The position numbers and the translations under genes are program-made. This document shows positions 16,636 through 25,072 of a DNA stretch of 64,000 nt, one piece after another; the stretch's first letter is position 1; every line of letters begins with the position of its first letter. Under the pieces are notes generated by a model. It ran no database searches, was not told the origin of the DNA, and saw nothing but the letters and a program-made list of their open reading frames with translations. This stretch comes from Nocardia spumae (lineage in GTDB: Bacteria > Actinomycetota > Actinomycetes > Mycobacteriales > Mycobacteriaceae): the NCBI RefSeq assembly GCF_020733635.1, contig NZ_JAJFZL010000001.1:5146001-5210000 (forward strand), given 5' to 3'.

Positions 16636-17741
16636 CACCACAGCCCGGCCGCGGGGTCTGGGTCGCGCCCGGGCGCGTCAACATCATCGGCGAGCACACC
16701 GATTACAACGACGGCTACGCCCTGCCGATCGCGCTGCCCCAGGTCGTGACCTGCACCGCGGAGGCGACCACCGACGCGACCGTGCGGGTGAGCTCCGTCC
16801 AGCACCCCGGGCGGCCGGTCGTCGAACCGATCGACGGATTGGCCGATGCCGCGGTCACCGGCTGGGCGCGCTACCCGCTGGGCGTGGTGTACGAATTCGA
16901 GCGCCGCGGCTACGACCTGCCCGGCGTGGTCCTGGGCCTCGACGGCGCGGTGCCGGTCGGAGCGGGACTGTCGTCATCGGCGGCCGTGGAATGTGCTGTC
17001 GCCCTGGCGATCCGGGATCTGTTCGCCCTCGACGTGGAGCTCGCGGAGCTGATCGCTATCGGGCAGGCAGCGGAGAATTCCTACGTCGGCGCCGCCACCG
17101 GGACGCTGGATCAGTCCGCCGCGCTGCTGTGCACCGCGGGCCACGCCCTGTTCCTGGACTTCGCCACCGGCGAATCCGCACAGGTGCCCTTCGATCTCGC
17201 CTCCGCCGGACTGCAGCTGCTGGTCGCCGACACCGATACCCCGCATCGGCTGGCCGACGGCGACTACGGCCGGCGACGCCGCGAATGTGAGACCGCGGCC
17301 CGCGAGCTCGGTGTCCATTCGCTCCGCGCGATCACCGATCCCGGCGAGATCCGGCGACTGGCGGATCCGGTGCTGCGCCGCCGGGCTCGCCATGTGGTCA
17401 CCGAGAACGCACGCGTGCTGACGGTGGTGGAACTGTTGCGGGACGGGCGTGATCCGCGCGCGATCGGGCCGCTGTTGACCAGTGGCCATCACTCGCTGCG
17501 CGACGATTTCGAGGTTTCCACCGCGCAATTGGACGCGGCGGCCGAGACCGCGGTCGAGGCCGGCGCACACGGTGCGCGGATGGTCGGCGGCGGATTCGGC
17601 GGGAGCGTCATCGCGCTCACCGATCTCGAGCGCACCGACTCCGTGGCCGCCGCCATCCGGCGGCGGTTCCGGCACGACGGTTTCACACCGCCGCGGTTCT
17701 TCGTCGCCGTACCCGCCGCGGGGGCTCGCCGGATTTCCTGA
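16632..17741 (+). CDS. galK: Galactokinase
   Basis: GHMP kinase phosphorylating galactose at C1 with ATP. The signature GRVNIIGEHTDYNDGYALPIAL is at residues 12-33. The ATP loop VPVGAGLSSSAAVECAVALA is near residue 105. The C-terminal motif ARMVGGGFGGSVIALTDLE is near residue 318. At 369 residues it is slightly shorter than E. coli GalK. The GTG start overlaps the galT stop (GTGA). The operon is galTK only. Confidence 0.96.
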   Translation: MTPQPGRGVWVAPGRVNIIGEHTDYNDGYALPIALPQVVTCTAEATTDATVRVSSVQHPGRPVVEPIDGLADAAVTGWARYPLGVVYEFERRGYDLPGVVLGLDGAVPVGAGLSSSAAVECAVALAIRDLFALDVELAELIAIGQAAENSYVGAATGTLDQSAALLCTAGHALFLDFATGESAQVPFDLASAGLQLLVADTDTPHRLADGDYGRRRRECETAARELGVHSLRAITDPGEIRRLADPVLRRRARHVVTENARVLTVVELLRDGRDPRAIGPLLTSGHHSLRDDFEVSTAQLDAAAETAVEAGAHGARMVGGGFGGSVIALTDLERTDSVAAAIRRRFRHDGFTPPRFFVAVPAAGARRIS

Positions 17742-17773
17742 ACCCCCGTCCGCGCCCACACTAGGGTTGGGCC

Positions 17774-18523
17774 ATGACCAGGCGCAGAATTCTCATCACC
17801 GGGGCGAGTGCGGGTCTGGGGGCCGAGATGGCCCGGCAGTTCGCCGCCCGCGGACGCGATCTGGCGCTGTGCGCCCGCCGCACGGACAATCTGCACGCCC
17901 TGCGCGATGAGCTGGCCGGGGCCCATCCCGATATCCGGATCTCGGTACGGGCGCTCGATGTCGACGACCATGCCGCGGTCGAACGCGTCTTCGGCGAATT
18001 CCGCACGGAGTTCGACGGACTGGACCGGGTGATCGTCAATGCGGGCCTGGGCAAGGGAGCCCCCGTGGGGTCCGGCCGGGCGCGCGCGAATATCGCCACG
18101 GCAACAACGAATTTCGTGAGTGCCCTCGCCCAGGCCGAGGCGGCGCTGGAGATCTTCCGCGGCCAGAACGCCGGCCATCTGGTCCTGATCTCGTCAATGA
18201 GCGCGGTGCGCGGCCTGCCCGGCAAGAAGGCCGCGTACTCCGCCAGTAAAGCCGGATTGTCCACGTTGGGTGAGGGTTTGGCCATCGAGCTGCGCCGCAG
18301 TCCGATCGCGGTGACCACGGTGCAACCCGGATTCATCGCGACCGAGATGTCGGCTCGCGCCGACGACGCTCGCCTGGTCGTTCCGCTCGAGCGAGGCGTT
18401 GCCGCGATGGTCGCCGCGATCGAGGCCGAACCGGTTCGCGCGTGTGTGCCGCAATGGCCTTGGCGCGCACTGAACCTCGTCCTGCCCCGGCTGCCGCGAT
18501 CGGTCATGGCACGGTTGGGCTGA
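17774..18523 (+). CDS. Short-chain dehydrogenase/reductase
   Basis: Classical SDR of 249 residues. The NAD(P) loop TGASAGLGAEMARQFA is at residues 9-24, RVIVNAG near residue 85, SSMSAV supplies the catalytic Ser, and YSASKAG gives the Tyr/Lys pair near residue 155. The Arg-rich start of the second strand (CARRTDNL) favours NADP(H). There is no Shine-Dalgarno. TAGGGT lies six bases before the ATG, suggesting a leaderless transcript. It lies 32 bases after galK but probably has its own promoter. The substrate is unknown; M. tuberculosis has similar membrane-lipid-associated SDRs. Confidence 0.88.
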   Translation: MTRRRILITGASAGLGAEMARQFAARGRDLALCARRTDNLHALRDELAGAHPDIRISVRALDVDDHAAVERVFGEFRTEFDGLDRVIVNAGLGKGAPVGSGRARANIATATTNFVSALAQAEAALEIFRGQNAGHLVLISSMSAVRGLPGKKAAYSASKAGLSTLGEGLAIELRRSPIAVTTVQPGFIATEMSARADDARLVVPLERGVAAMVAAIEAEPVRACVPQWPWRALNLVLPRLPRSVMARLG

Positions 18524-18884
18524 GCGCCGCGCGACATCGCTTCCCGCTACCGCGCGCGGTTGTCGAGTCCACGCGCGAACGGTGAAGTCACTCACAATCG
18601 GGACCGCTGTCCGCTGTGAAGGTTCACCACTAATCACTCACTCTGCGGGTTAGCCGAACTCCGAAACAGGCGAAGCCTCGTCAGCTGTGCGGTGGTAGTT
18701 GCCTGACACCATCGATTGCTGATCAATTACTGATTTCTGATACCGGGGGTCACAAACACTCTTCGCCGGCGATCGAACGCCGGATGCGCCGAGATGCGGC
18801 CGCGCCGCGCGCTAGTTACTCTCGGGTAGCATCAACGCTCGTACGAATTCCGTAAGCTTTTGTCATGCCATTCCAGGAGGCGGC
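18524..18884 (+). promoter_or_regulatory. Control region of the nlt-type operon
   Basis: No gene in 361 bases. A GC hairpin (18527-18533 with 18553-18559) just after the SDR stop, followed by TTGT, may terminate that gene. The region then becomes more AT-rich towards the thiolase start, with an AGGAGG Shine-Dalgarno nine bases or so before the ATG. I see no clear operator. Confidence 0.45.
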
Positions 18885-19934
18885 ATGCCGCATTCTCGTT
18901 TCGAATCCATCGGCGCATATCTACCCGAAAAGCGGGTGACAACGGAGGAATTGATCGCCCGGCTCGCAGTGCCGCCCGCCTTCGATCTCGAAAAGATCAC
19001 AGGAGTACGCGAACGCCGCGTCCACGACACCCGGCCGGAGTCCTACGAAGACTCCTTCACCCTGGCATGCAAGGCGCTGGACGACTGTCTGAGCAGTTCA
19101 CAGTATGCGGGCTCGGAGATAGAGGTGGTCATCTCCACCTCCATCACCCGCAGCAAGAACGCCACAAGAATGTATATGGAGCCGTCATTCGCCTCTGCCC
19201 TGGCACAGCGAATAGGGGCAGAGAACGCGATTACTTTCGACCTTTCCAACGCGTGTGCCGGAATGTTGAGCGGAACCTACATTCTCGATCGCATGATTCG
19301 CTCCGGAATGGTGCGTAACGGCATCGTCGTCAGCGGTGAGGCCATTACTCCTATCGCCGATACCGCGGTCCGGGAAATATCCGACAAATACGATCTACAA
19401 TTCGCTTCGCTGACCGTCGGGGACTCCGCGGCGGCCGTGGTCCTCGACCGGTCCGTCGACGAGGCCGACCGGATCGACTACATCGAACTGGTGACCGCCT
19501 CGGAGTTCTCGCACCTGTGCCTGGGCATGCCCAGTGACAAGTCCCCGGGCGTGGCGCTCTACACCGACAACCGCAAGATGCACAACGAGGACCGGTTCGT
19601 GCTGTGGACCGACTCGCAGCGGATGTTCTACGACAAGCGCGGCACCACCTTCGCCGAGGAGAACTTCGACTTCATCATCCACCACCAGTTCGGCGCGGCC
19701 GCGATTCCGTTCATGAACGCCATCGCCGAGCGGGAGTTCGGTGCGCCGATGCCACCGGACCTCAACGTCATCAGCGAATACGGAAATACCTCCAGCACTT
19801 CACATTTCATCGTGTTGCACGACCAGTTGAGCCGTAACGAGATCCCGGCCGGCTCGAAGCTGCTGATGGTGCCCGCCGCTTCCGGCGTCGTCGGCGGCTT
19901 CCTGTCCACCACGATTTCGTCACTGAAGGTCTGA
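18885..19934 (+). CDS. nltA: OleA-like thiolase, NltA-type (catalytic Cys present)
   Basis: Condensing enzyme of the KAS III/OleA group. In the known nocardiolactone pathway NltA and NltB together join two fatty acyl-CoAs head to head to a beta-keto acid. It has 349 residues. The nucleophile is C124 in FDLSNACAGMLSG. The oxyanion His is in IIHHQFGAAA near residue 264, and the Asn in SEYGNTSSTS near residue 303. E99 in MEPSFASALA corresponds to the OleA motif that carries its catalytic base. A perfect AGGAGG precedes the ATG. It is followed 10 bases later by a second, Cys-less thiolase. Assignment to nltA rests on gene order with nltB, nltC and nltD. Confidence 0.88.
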   Translation: MPHSRFESIGAYLPEKRVTTEELIARLAVPPAFDLEKITGVRERRVHDTRPESYEDSFTLACKALDDCLSSSQYAGSEIEVVISTSITRSKNATRMYMEPSFASALAQRIGAENAITFDLSNACAGMLSGTYILDRMIRSGMVRNGIVVSGEAITPIADTAVREISDKYDLQFASLTVGDSAAAVVLDRSVDEADRIDYIELVTASEFSHLCLGMPSDKSPGVALYTDNRKMHNEDRFVLWTDSQRMFYDKRGTTFAEENFDFIIHHQFGAAAIPFMNAIAEREFGAPMPPDLNVISEYGNTSSTSHFIVLHDQLSRNEIPAGSKLLMVPAASGVVGGFLSTTISSLKV

Positions 19935-19944
19935 GGTACTGGTC

Positions 19945-20853
19945 ATGGGCGTTCGCATCACATCCACCGGAATCAGCCGTGCCGAGGGCACTTTCAGCAT
20001 CGTCGAACACAGCGGCCGGGCAGCGCGGCGCAGTCTCGAACGCGCCGGGGTGGCTCCCGATCAGGTCGGGGTGCTCATCAATGCCGGCATCTTCCGCGAC
20101 TCCAACACCGTGGAACCCGCCATCTCCGCGCTGATCCAGAAGGAGGCGGGCATCGGATTGGACTATCGCTTCGGTGATCCGCGCTCGTTCTCCTTCGACC
20201 TGATGAACGGCGCCACCGGCGTCCTCAACGCGGTGCAGGTCGCCCAGTCGATTCTGGAGACCGCGGGCGCGGGACATGTGCTGATCGTCTCCGGCGACAC
20301 GCATCCCTCGCTCACCCGATCGGTGGCCGACGACGAGTTCCCGTACGCGACCGCGGGCGCGGCGCTGCTGCTCGAACACACCACCGAGGCAGTGGGTTTC
20401 GGCCGGGTGCACACCGTCTCGGGAGCCGGCGGGCCGGGCGTCGAGTCATATGTGGACGTCACCACCATGGGTACGGCGGGACGCGGACTGATGACCGTGG
20501 AACGCGAGCCCGGATTCGAAGACCGGCTGCTCGAGCTCGCGGCCGAGGCCGGGCGGCGAGCGCTGGACGACCCGGACGGGATCGATCCCGCCGCCACCGT
20601 CCTCATCGCCTCCACTCCGAGCCCGAAGTTCCCGCAGCTGCTGGCCGATACGCTCGGCATCGGGGCGGTGCGGATCCCCGACCTCACCGACGGCGATCCG
20701 CACACCGCCGCCCTGCCTCTGGCCTATCACCGTGCGGTGGAGCAGGGTTCACTGTCGGGATTCACGACAGTGCTGTTCGTGGCCGCCGGTGCCGGACCGT
20801 CCGCGGCGGCCGCGGTGTACCGGCTGCCCGTCGCTACCGGTGTGGCGGCGTGA
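19945..20853 (+). CDS. nltB: OleA-like thiolase homologue lacking catalytic Cys, NltB-type
   Basis: Thiolase-fold partner of 302 residues. Aligned to its neighbour, the nucleophile position in SFDLMNGATGVLN is Ala (residue 90) instead of Cys. The active-site His and Asn regions are also replaced (IASTPSPKF, GDGDPHTAALPL). VEPAISALIQKEAG keeps a Glu (E57) at the position that in OleA supplies the base to the partner subunit. It is shorter by about 47 residues, mainly at the N-terminus. Together with NltA it should form an obligate heterodimer in which only one chain has the Cys. Its stop overlaps the synthetase start by four bases. Confidence 0.85.
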   Translation: MGVRITSTGISRAEGTFSIVEHSGRAARRSLERAGVAPDQVGVLINAGIFRDSNTVEPAISALIQKEAGIGLDYRFGDPRSFSFDLMNGATGVLNAVQVAQSILETAGAGHVLIVSGDTHPSLTRSVADDEFPYATAGAALLLEHTTEAVGFGRVHTVSGAGGPGVESYVDVTTMGTAGRGLMTVEREPGFEDRLLELAAEAGRRALDDPDGIDPAATVLIASTPSPKFPQLLADTLGIGAVRIPDLTDGDPHTAALPLAYHRAVEQGSLSGFTTVLFVAAGAGPSAAAAVYRLPVATGVAA

Positions 20854-22520
20854 ACGGAACCTACTGGCGCGCGATCGATCGGTTCCGCGCCGTCGTCGCG
20901 GCGCAACCCGACCGCGCGGCGGTCTACTCCGCGGAGCCCGGCGGTGCGGGGATGCCGCAGTATCGCCGGCTCAGCTACGCCGACCTCGACCGGTGGTCGG
21001 ACACCATCGCCGAACGCCTCATCGCCGCCGGGGTGGGCAGCGGCACCCGCACCATCGTGCTGGTCCTGCCCAGCCCCGAGCTGTACGCGATCATGCTGGG
21101 GCTGTTGAAGATCGGCGCGGTGCCGGTCGTCATCGACCCCGGGATGGGGCTGCGCCGGATGCTGCGCTGTCTGCGGGCGGCCGAGGCCCAGGCGTTCATC
21201 GGAATACCGCGGGCGCACGCCGCGCGGGTGGTGTTTCGCCGCTACTTCCGCGGCGTGCGCGTCGCGGTGACGGTCGGGCCACGGTGGTTCTGGGGCGGGG
21301 CACGACTGCGGGCGTGGGGACGCCGGCCCACCGGTGCCCTGCCGGCCAGGACCCCGGCCCCCGATGACGATCTCCTGCTGATCGCGTTCACCACCGGCAG
21401 CACGGGGCCGGCCAAGGCCGTGGAAATGACCCACGGCAATCTCTCGGCCATGGTCGAGCAGGTCCACGCCGCGCGCGACGGGGTGCCGCCGGAAAGCTCG
21501 CTGATCACTCTGCCGCTGGTCGGGATCCTCGACCTGCTGCTCGGCTCGCAGTGTGTGCTGCCGCCGCTGATCCCCAGCAAAGTGGGATCCACCGATCCGG
21601 CGCAGGTGGCCGCCGCGATCGACCGGTTCGGCGTACGTACCCTCTTCGCCTCCCCGGCGGTGCTGATTCCGCTGCTGCGTCACCTCGAACGCAGCGGCGC
21701 CGCGCTGCCGACACTGCGCAGCGTGTATTCCGGCGGAGCGCCGGTCCCGGACTGGTGTATCGCGGGTCTGCGGGCGGTCCTCGACGAGGATGTCCGCATC
21801 TACGCCGGGTACGGCTCCACCGAGGCACTGCCGATGTCGATGATCGAATCGCGGGAGCTGCTGGCGGGCCCGGCAGACCGCGCGCGTACGGGTGCGGGCA
21901 CCTGCATCGGCCGGACCGCCGACCGGGTGCGGGCCCGGATCGTCGCGATCACCGACGATCCGCTGCCCACCTGGGCACACGCGCAGGACCGGGCATCGGA
22001 ACTCGACAGCACCCGCGGCATCGGGGAACTCGTGGTCGCGGGACCGAATGTGAGCACTCGCTACTACTGGCCGCCGGACGCCAACGTGACGGGCAAGATC
22101 ATCGACGGCGAGACGGTCTGGCACCGCACCGGCGATCTGGCCTGGATCGACGACGAGCGGCGAATCTGGTTCTGCGGACGTAAATCTCAGCGCGTGCGCA
22201 CCGCCGACGGACCGCTGTTCACCGTCCAGATCGAGCAGATCTTCAACGCGGTGGAGGGCGTGGCTCGCACGGCACTGGTCGGAGTGGGCGCCGCGGGCGC
22301 CCAGCGGCCCGTGCTGTGTGTGCAAACGCTGCCCGGCGCCGATCGCACCGGGATCGAGGCCGCACTGCGGGCCCGCGGCGCCGAATTCGAACTCACCGCG
22401 AAGATCTCGGAGTTCTTGTTCCATCCGGAGTTCCCGGTGGATATCCGGCACAACGCGAAGATCGGGCGCGAGCAGCTCGCGGTCTGGGCGAGCGGGCAAT
22501 CGATGAGGGGACCGCGATGA
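20850..22520 (+). CDS. nltC: OleC-type beta-lactone synthetase (AMP-forming), NltC-type
   Basis: ANL-superfamily adenylating enzyme of 556 residues that turns a beta-hydroxy acid into a beta-lactone using ATP. The AMP loop FTTGSTGPAKAVEMTHGN is near residue 183. IYAGYGSTEALPMSMIES near residue 318 is the OleC version of the A5 motif, and WHRTGDLAWIDDERRIWFCGR is near residue 425. The C-terminal FPVDIRHNAKIGREQLAVWA contains the family Lys. These last features match OleC rather than ordinary acyl-CoA ligases. It is coupled to NltB by ATGA/GTGA-type overlaps on both sides. The lactone product is inferred. Confidence 0.9.
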   Translation: MNGTYWRAIDRFRAVVAAQPDRAAVYSAEPGGAGMPQYRRLSYADLDRWSDTIAERLIAAGVGSGTRTIVLVLPSPELYAIMLGLLKIGAVPVVIDPGMGLRRMLRCLRAAEAQAFIGIPRAHAARVVFRRYFRGVRVAVTVGPRWFWGGARLRAWGRRPTGALPARTPAPDDDLLLIAFTTGSTGPAKAVEMTHGNLSAMVEQVHAARDGVPPESSLITLPLVGILDLLLGSQCVLPPLIPSKVGSTDPAQVAAAIDRFGVRTLFASPAVLIPLLRHLERSGAALPTLRSVYSGGAPVPDWCIAGLRAVLDEDVRIYAGYGSTEALPMSMIESRELLAGPADRARTGAGTCIGRTADRVRARIVAITDDPLPTWAHAQDRASELDSTRGIGELVVAGPNVSTRYYWPPDANVTGKIIDGETVWHRTGDLAWIDDERRIWFCGRKSQRVRTADGPLFTVQIEQIFNAVEGVARTALVGVGAAGAQRPVLCVQTLPGADRTGIEAALRARGAEFELTAKISEFLFHPEFPVDIRHNAKIGREQLAVWASGQSMRGPR

Positions 22521-22819
22521 CGACGCGAGTAGTCGCGCTGCGGCTCGTTCCGATCGCCGGTTGGCTGTTTCTGCTGGCCGGTCCGGTGATCGCCACCTCC
22601 GGACGCCGGTGGCTGCGCACGCTGTGGTGGATCGACGCGGTACTCAGCGTCGGGGTGCACGCCGCGCAGATTCCCGCCGCACTGCGCGCCGCCGAGCACA
22701 GCGGACGGTCGCGGCTGCACACCGCTGTCATGACCCAGATCTTCGGCCTCACCTGGTGGCGTACCCGCCCTGCGCGAACCTCGTGCGGCACCGATACTTT
22801 CGATCGGAGAACGCGGTGA
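22517..22819 (+). CDS. Small two-helix membrane protein between nltC and nltD
   Basis: Protein of 100 residues overlapping nltC by ATGA and the next gene by GTGA, so it is a true member of the operon. Two hydrophobic segments are clear (LRLVPIAGWLFLLAGPVIA, residues 9-27, and LWWIDAVLSVGVHAAQIPAAL, residues 37-57), and FGLTWWR near residue 77 may be a third short one. The WWxD and HAAQ residues recall small DUF1145-like or Erg28-like membrane proteins, but I cannot place it. It may anchor the lactone enzymes at the membrane or help pass the lipid to the transporter downstream. Function unknown. Confidence 0.8.
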   Translation: MTTRVVALRLVPIAGWLFLLAGPVIATSGRRWLRTLWWIDAVLSVGVHAAQIPAALRAAEHSGRSRLHTAVMTQIFGLTWWRTRPARTSCGTDTFDRRTR

Positions 22820-23856
22820 GAGCATTGGTCACCGGGGCATCCGGATTCCTGGGTGGCGCGTTGGCGCGCCGTCTGGCCGCCGAGGGCGGACACGAGGTCA
22901 CGGTGCTCGCGCGCCGCACCAGCAACCTGGGCGAACTGCGCGATCTCGACGGCGTGCACGTCGTCTACGGCGATCTCACCGACGAGGCTTCACTGCGGCG
23001 CGCCTGCACCGGTGTCGACGTGGTGTTCCACAGCGCCGCCCGGGTCGACGAGCGCGGCACCCGCGAACAGTTCCACAACGAGAATGTGCGCGGCACCGAA
23101 TATCTGCTCCGCGCCGCGCGGACGGCCGGTGCCACCCGCTTCGTCTTCATCTCCAGCCCCAGCGCGTTGATGGACCGTGACGGCGGCGACCAGATCGATA
23201 TCGACGAATCGGTGCCGTATCCGAGCCGGTACCTGAATCCGTACGCCGAAACCAAGGCCGCCGCCGAACGTGCCGTATTGGCCGCCGACACTGCCGATTT
23301 CACCACCTGTGCCCTGCGCCCGCGCGCGATCTGGGGCGCCGGTGACCGATCCGGCCCGATCGTGCGTCTGCTCGGGCGCACGGCACAGGGACGGCTGCCC
23401 GATCTGTCCTTCGGTCGATCGGTTCAGGCATCGCTGTGCCATGTGGAAAATATCGTGCACGCCTGTCTGGGGGCCGCCGCCTCCGACCGGGTGGGTGGCC
23501 GGGCCTATTTCGTCGCCGACGCCGAGAAGACCGATGTGTGGGCATTTCTGGCGGAGGTCGCCGCCCGGCTCGGTTACCCGCCACCCAGCCGCCGGCCCGA
23601 TCCCCGGGTGCTCGCCGCCGCGGTGGCGGTGATCGAAACCCTGTGGCGCATACCGGCGGTCGCCCGGCGCTGGTCACCTCCGCTGTCGCGCTACGTCGTG
23701 GCGTTGATGACCCGAACCGCCACCTACGACACCGGCGCGGCCGCACGCGATTTCGGATACGCGCCGATCGTCGACCGCGACCGCGGGCTCGAGCAGTTCC
23801 TGTCCTGGCTCGGATCCCAAGGCGGTATCGAGCACCTCACCCGCGAGTTGCGGTAA
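22816..23856 (+). CDS. nltD: OleD-type NAD(P)-dependent reductase, NltD-type
   Basis: Extended SDR of the 3-beta-HSD/OleD group, reducing the beta-keto acid to the beta-hydroxy acid before lactone formation. The start is GTG 22816, overlapping the membrane-protein stop. This places VTGASGFLGGALARRLA (Rossmann loop) at residues 5-21. DVVFHSAARVDERG follows near 68, SSPSAL holds the catalytic Ser, and NPYAETKAAAER the Tyr/Lys near residue 143. RPRAIWG and LCHVENIVHA are family motifs. At 346 residues its length suits OleD. The open frame extends upstream but only antisense to family logic. Confidence 0.88.
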   Translation: MRALVTGASGFLGGALARRLAAEGGHEVTVLARRTSNLGELRDLDGVHVVYGDLTDEASLRRACTGVDVVFHSAARVDERGTREQFHNENVRGTEYLLRAARTAGATRFVFISSPSALMDRDGGDQIDIDESVPYPSRYLNPYAETKAAAERAVLAADTADFTTCALRPRAIWGAGDRSGPIVRLLGRTAQGRLPDLSFGRSVQASLCHVENIVHACLGAAASDRVGGRAYFVADAEKTDVWAFLAEVAARLGYPPPSRRPDPRVLAAAVAVIETLWRIPAVARRWSPPLSRYVVALMTRTATYDTGAAARDFGYAPIVDRDRGLEQFLSWLGSQGGIEHLTRELR

Positions 23857-23872
23857 CGCACAGTAGGAGCCG

Positions 23873-25072
23873 ATGATCATGAGCACCGTCTTCCGGCGGC
23901 GAATCTCGCCCACCGAGCGCATGTACTTTCCCATGCGCGATATGGCGCCGCCGTTCCTGATGCAATTGGCCATTTCCGGAACGGGCGGCCTCGACGCGGA
24001 GCGAGTGCGGCGTGCTGTCGCCACCGCCGCGGCGGTCTGCCCCGGCGCCCGGCTGCGCCGTGAAGGTCGCTACTGGGTCGATACCGGAGTCCCGCCCGCG
24101 GTACGTGAAATAAGCGGTCACACACTGGATCTCGAACATCTGGAAGCGGACTCCGTGCTGGGTTCCGCGATCGGCCCGACACCGGGGACCACCTGCGAGG
24201 TACTTCTGCTGACCGGAGATCCGGTCACGATGATCTTCCGGGTGTTCCACGGGGTCATGGACGGTATGGGCATGGTGCTGTGGGCACGCACCGTGCTGGC
24301 CGCCTTGCGCGGCGAACGGCCCGAACCGCTCGGCGATCCGATCGCCGACCGGGAATTGGTGCGCCGTATCGGCACCTCCGGTCGTCCCGCCGCGATGGTC
24401 CCCCGGTACCGCGCGGCGGTCGGCCACGGGCGCCAGGATCCGGGGGCGGCGCGACATCTGTTGCGGCGCCGCACCATCGCCGCCGCCGGACCCGGCGCCG
24501 TCGCGCGGGTGTCGGCGCTGCTGGCCGACCACGCGGGCGCCACCGCCCGCATCATGGTGCCGGTCGACCTGCGCCGCCACGATCCGCGGCTGCGATCGAC
24601 GGCGAATCTGGCGCTGCCGCTGTTCCTCGATATTCGCCCGGGCGAGCAGTGGCCTCAGGTCCGGGATCGGATGCGTGCCGGCCTGCGTGACCGCACCGAA
24701 CTCGATCAGATGGCGTCGAGTGCGATCGGCAACGCGCCGCATGCGGTCGGTCGCGCCATCCTGCGCGCCACCAATGCCCTCGGAGCCCGCTTCGGCCGCA
24801 ACCTGGCCTCGGCGACGGTATCGCATATGGGCCGTTTCGATCTCGACGAGCTCGCCGTCCCCGGCTGGACTCCCACCACGGTGTTCGTACTGCCGCAACA
24901 CAGCGTGGCGATGCCGCTGCTGTTCGCGATGGTGGAATGCGGTGGGCGCACCGAACTGTCGGTATCGGCCCGCAACGGCCGTGGCATCGAACAGCGGCTC
25001 GAAGCCCTGCTCGATCGCATCGCCGAGACCCTGGAAGCCGAACTGCCACAAACCGATTCGGCCCCGGCATGA
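23873..25072 (+). CDS. HxxxDG (condensation/PapA-like) acyltransferase
   Basis: Protein of 399 residues with the fold marks of CoA-dependent acyltransferases: FHGVMDGMGM near residue 125 gives the catalytic HxxxDG (the preceding His of HHxxxDG is Phe), and a second half has MVPVDLRRHDPRLRSTANLALPLFLD and the VSHMGRFDLDEL loop. This is the superfamily of NRPS condensation domains, PapA and WS/DGAT. It starts 16 bases after nltD and ends coupled to the MMPL gene. In mycobacteria, PapA-type enzymes paired with MmpL transporters finish and export complex lipids. A similar acylation of a nocardiolactone-related lipid is my inference. Confidence 0.8.
   Translation: MIMSTVFRRRISPTERMYFPMRDMAPPFLMQLAISGTGGLDAERVRRAVATAAAVCPGARLRREGRYWVDTGVPPAVREISGHTLDLEHLEADSVLGSAIGPTPGTTCEVLLLTGDPVTMIFRVFHGVMDGMGMVLWARTVLAALRGERPEPLGDPIADRELVRRIGTSGRPAAMVPRYRAAVGHGRQDPGAARHLLRRRTIAAAGPGAVARVSALLADHAGATARIMVPVDLRRHDPRLRSTANLALPLFLDIRPGEQWPQVRDRMRAGLRDRTELDQMASSAIGNAPHAVGRAILRATNALGARFGRNLASATVSHMGRFDLDELAVPGWTPTTVFVLPQHSVAMPLLFAMVECGGRTELSVSARNGRGIEQRLEALLDRIAETLEAELPQTDSAPA

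Noticed and set aside
14908..16641. 577-codon leftward frame opposite galT
   Set aside because: galT is conserved through its whole length with the HPHGQ active site; the antisense frame has no recognisable feature.
20727..22499. 590-codon leftward frame opposite the beta-lactone synthetase
   Set aside because: Shadow of nltC; composition dominated by Arg/Asp/His/Gln.
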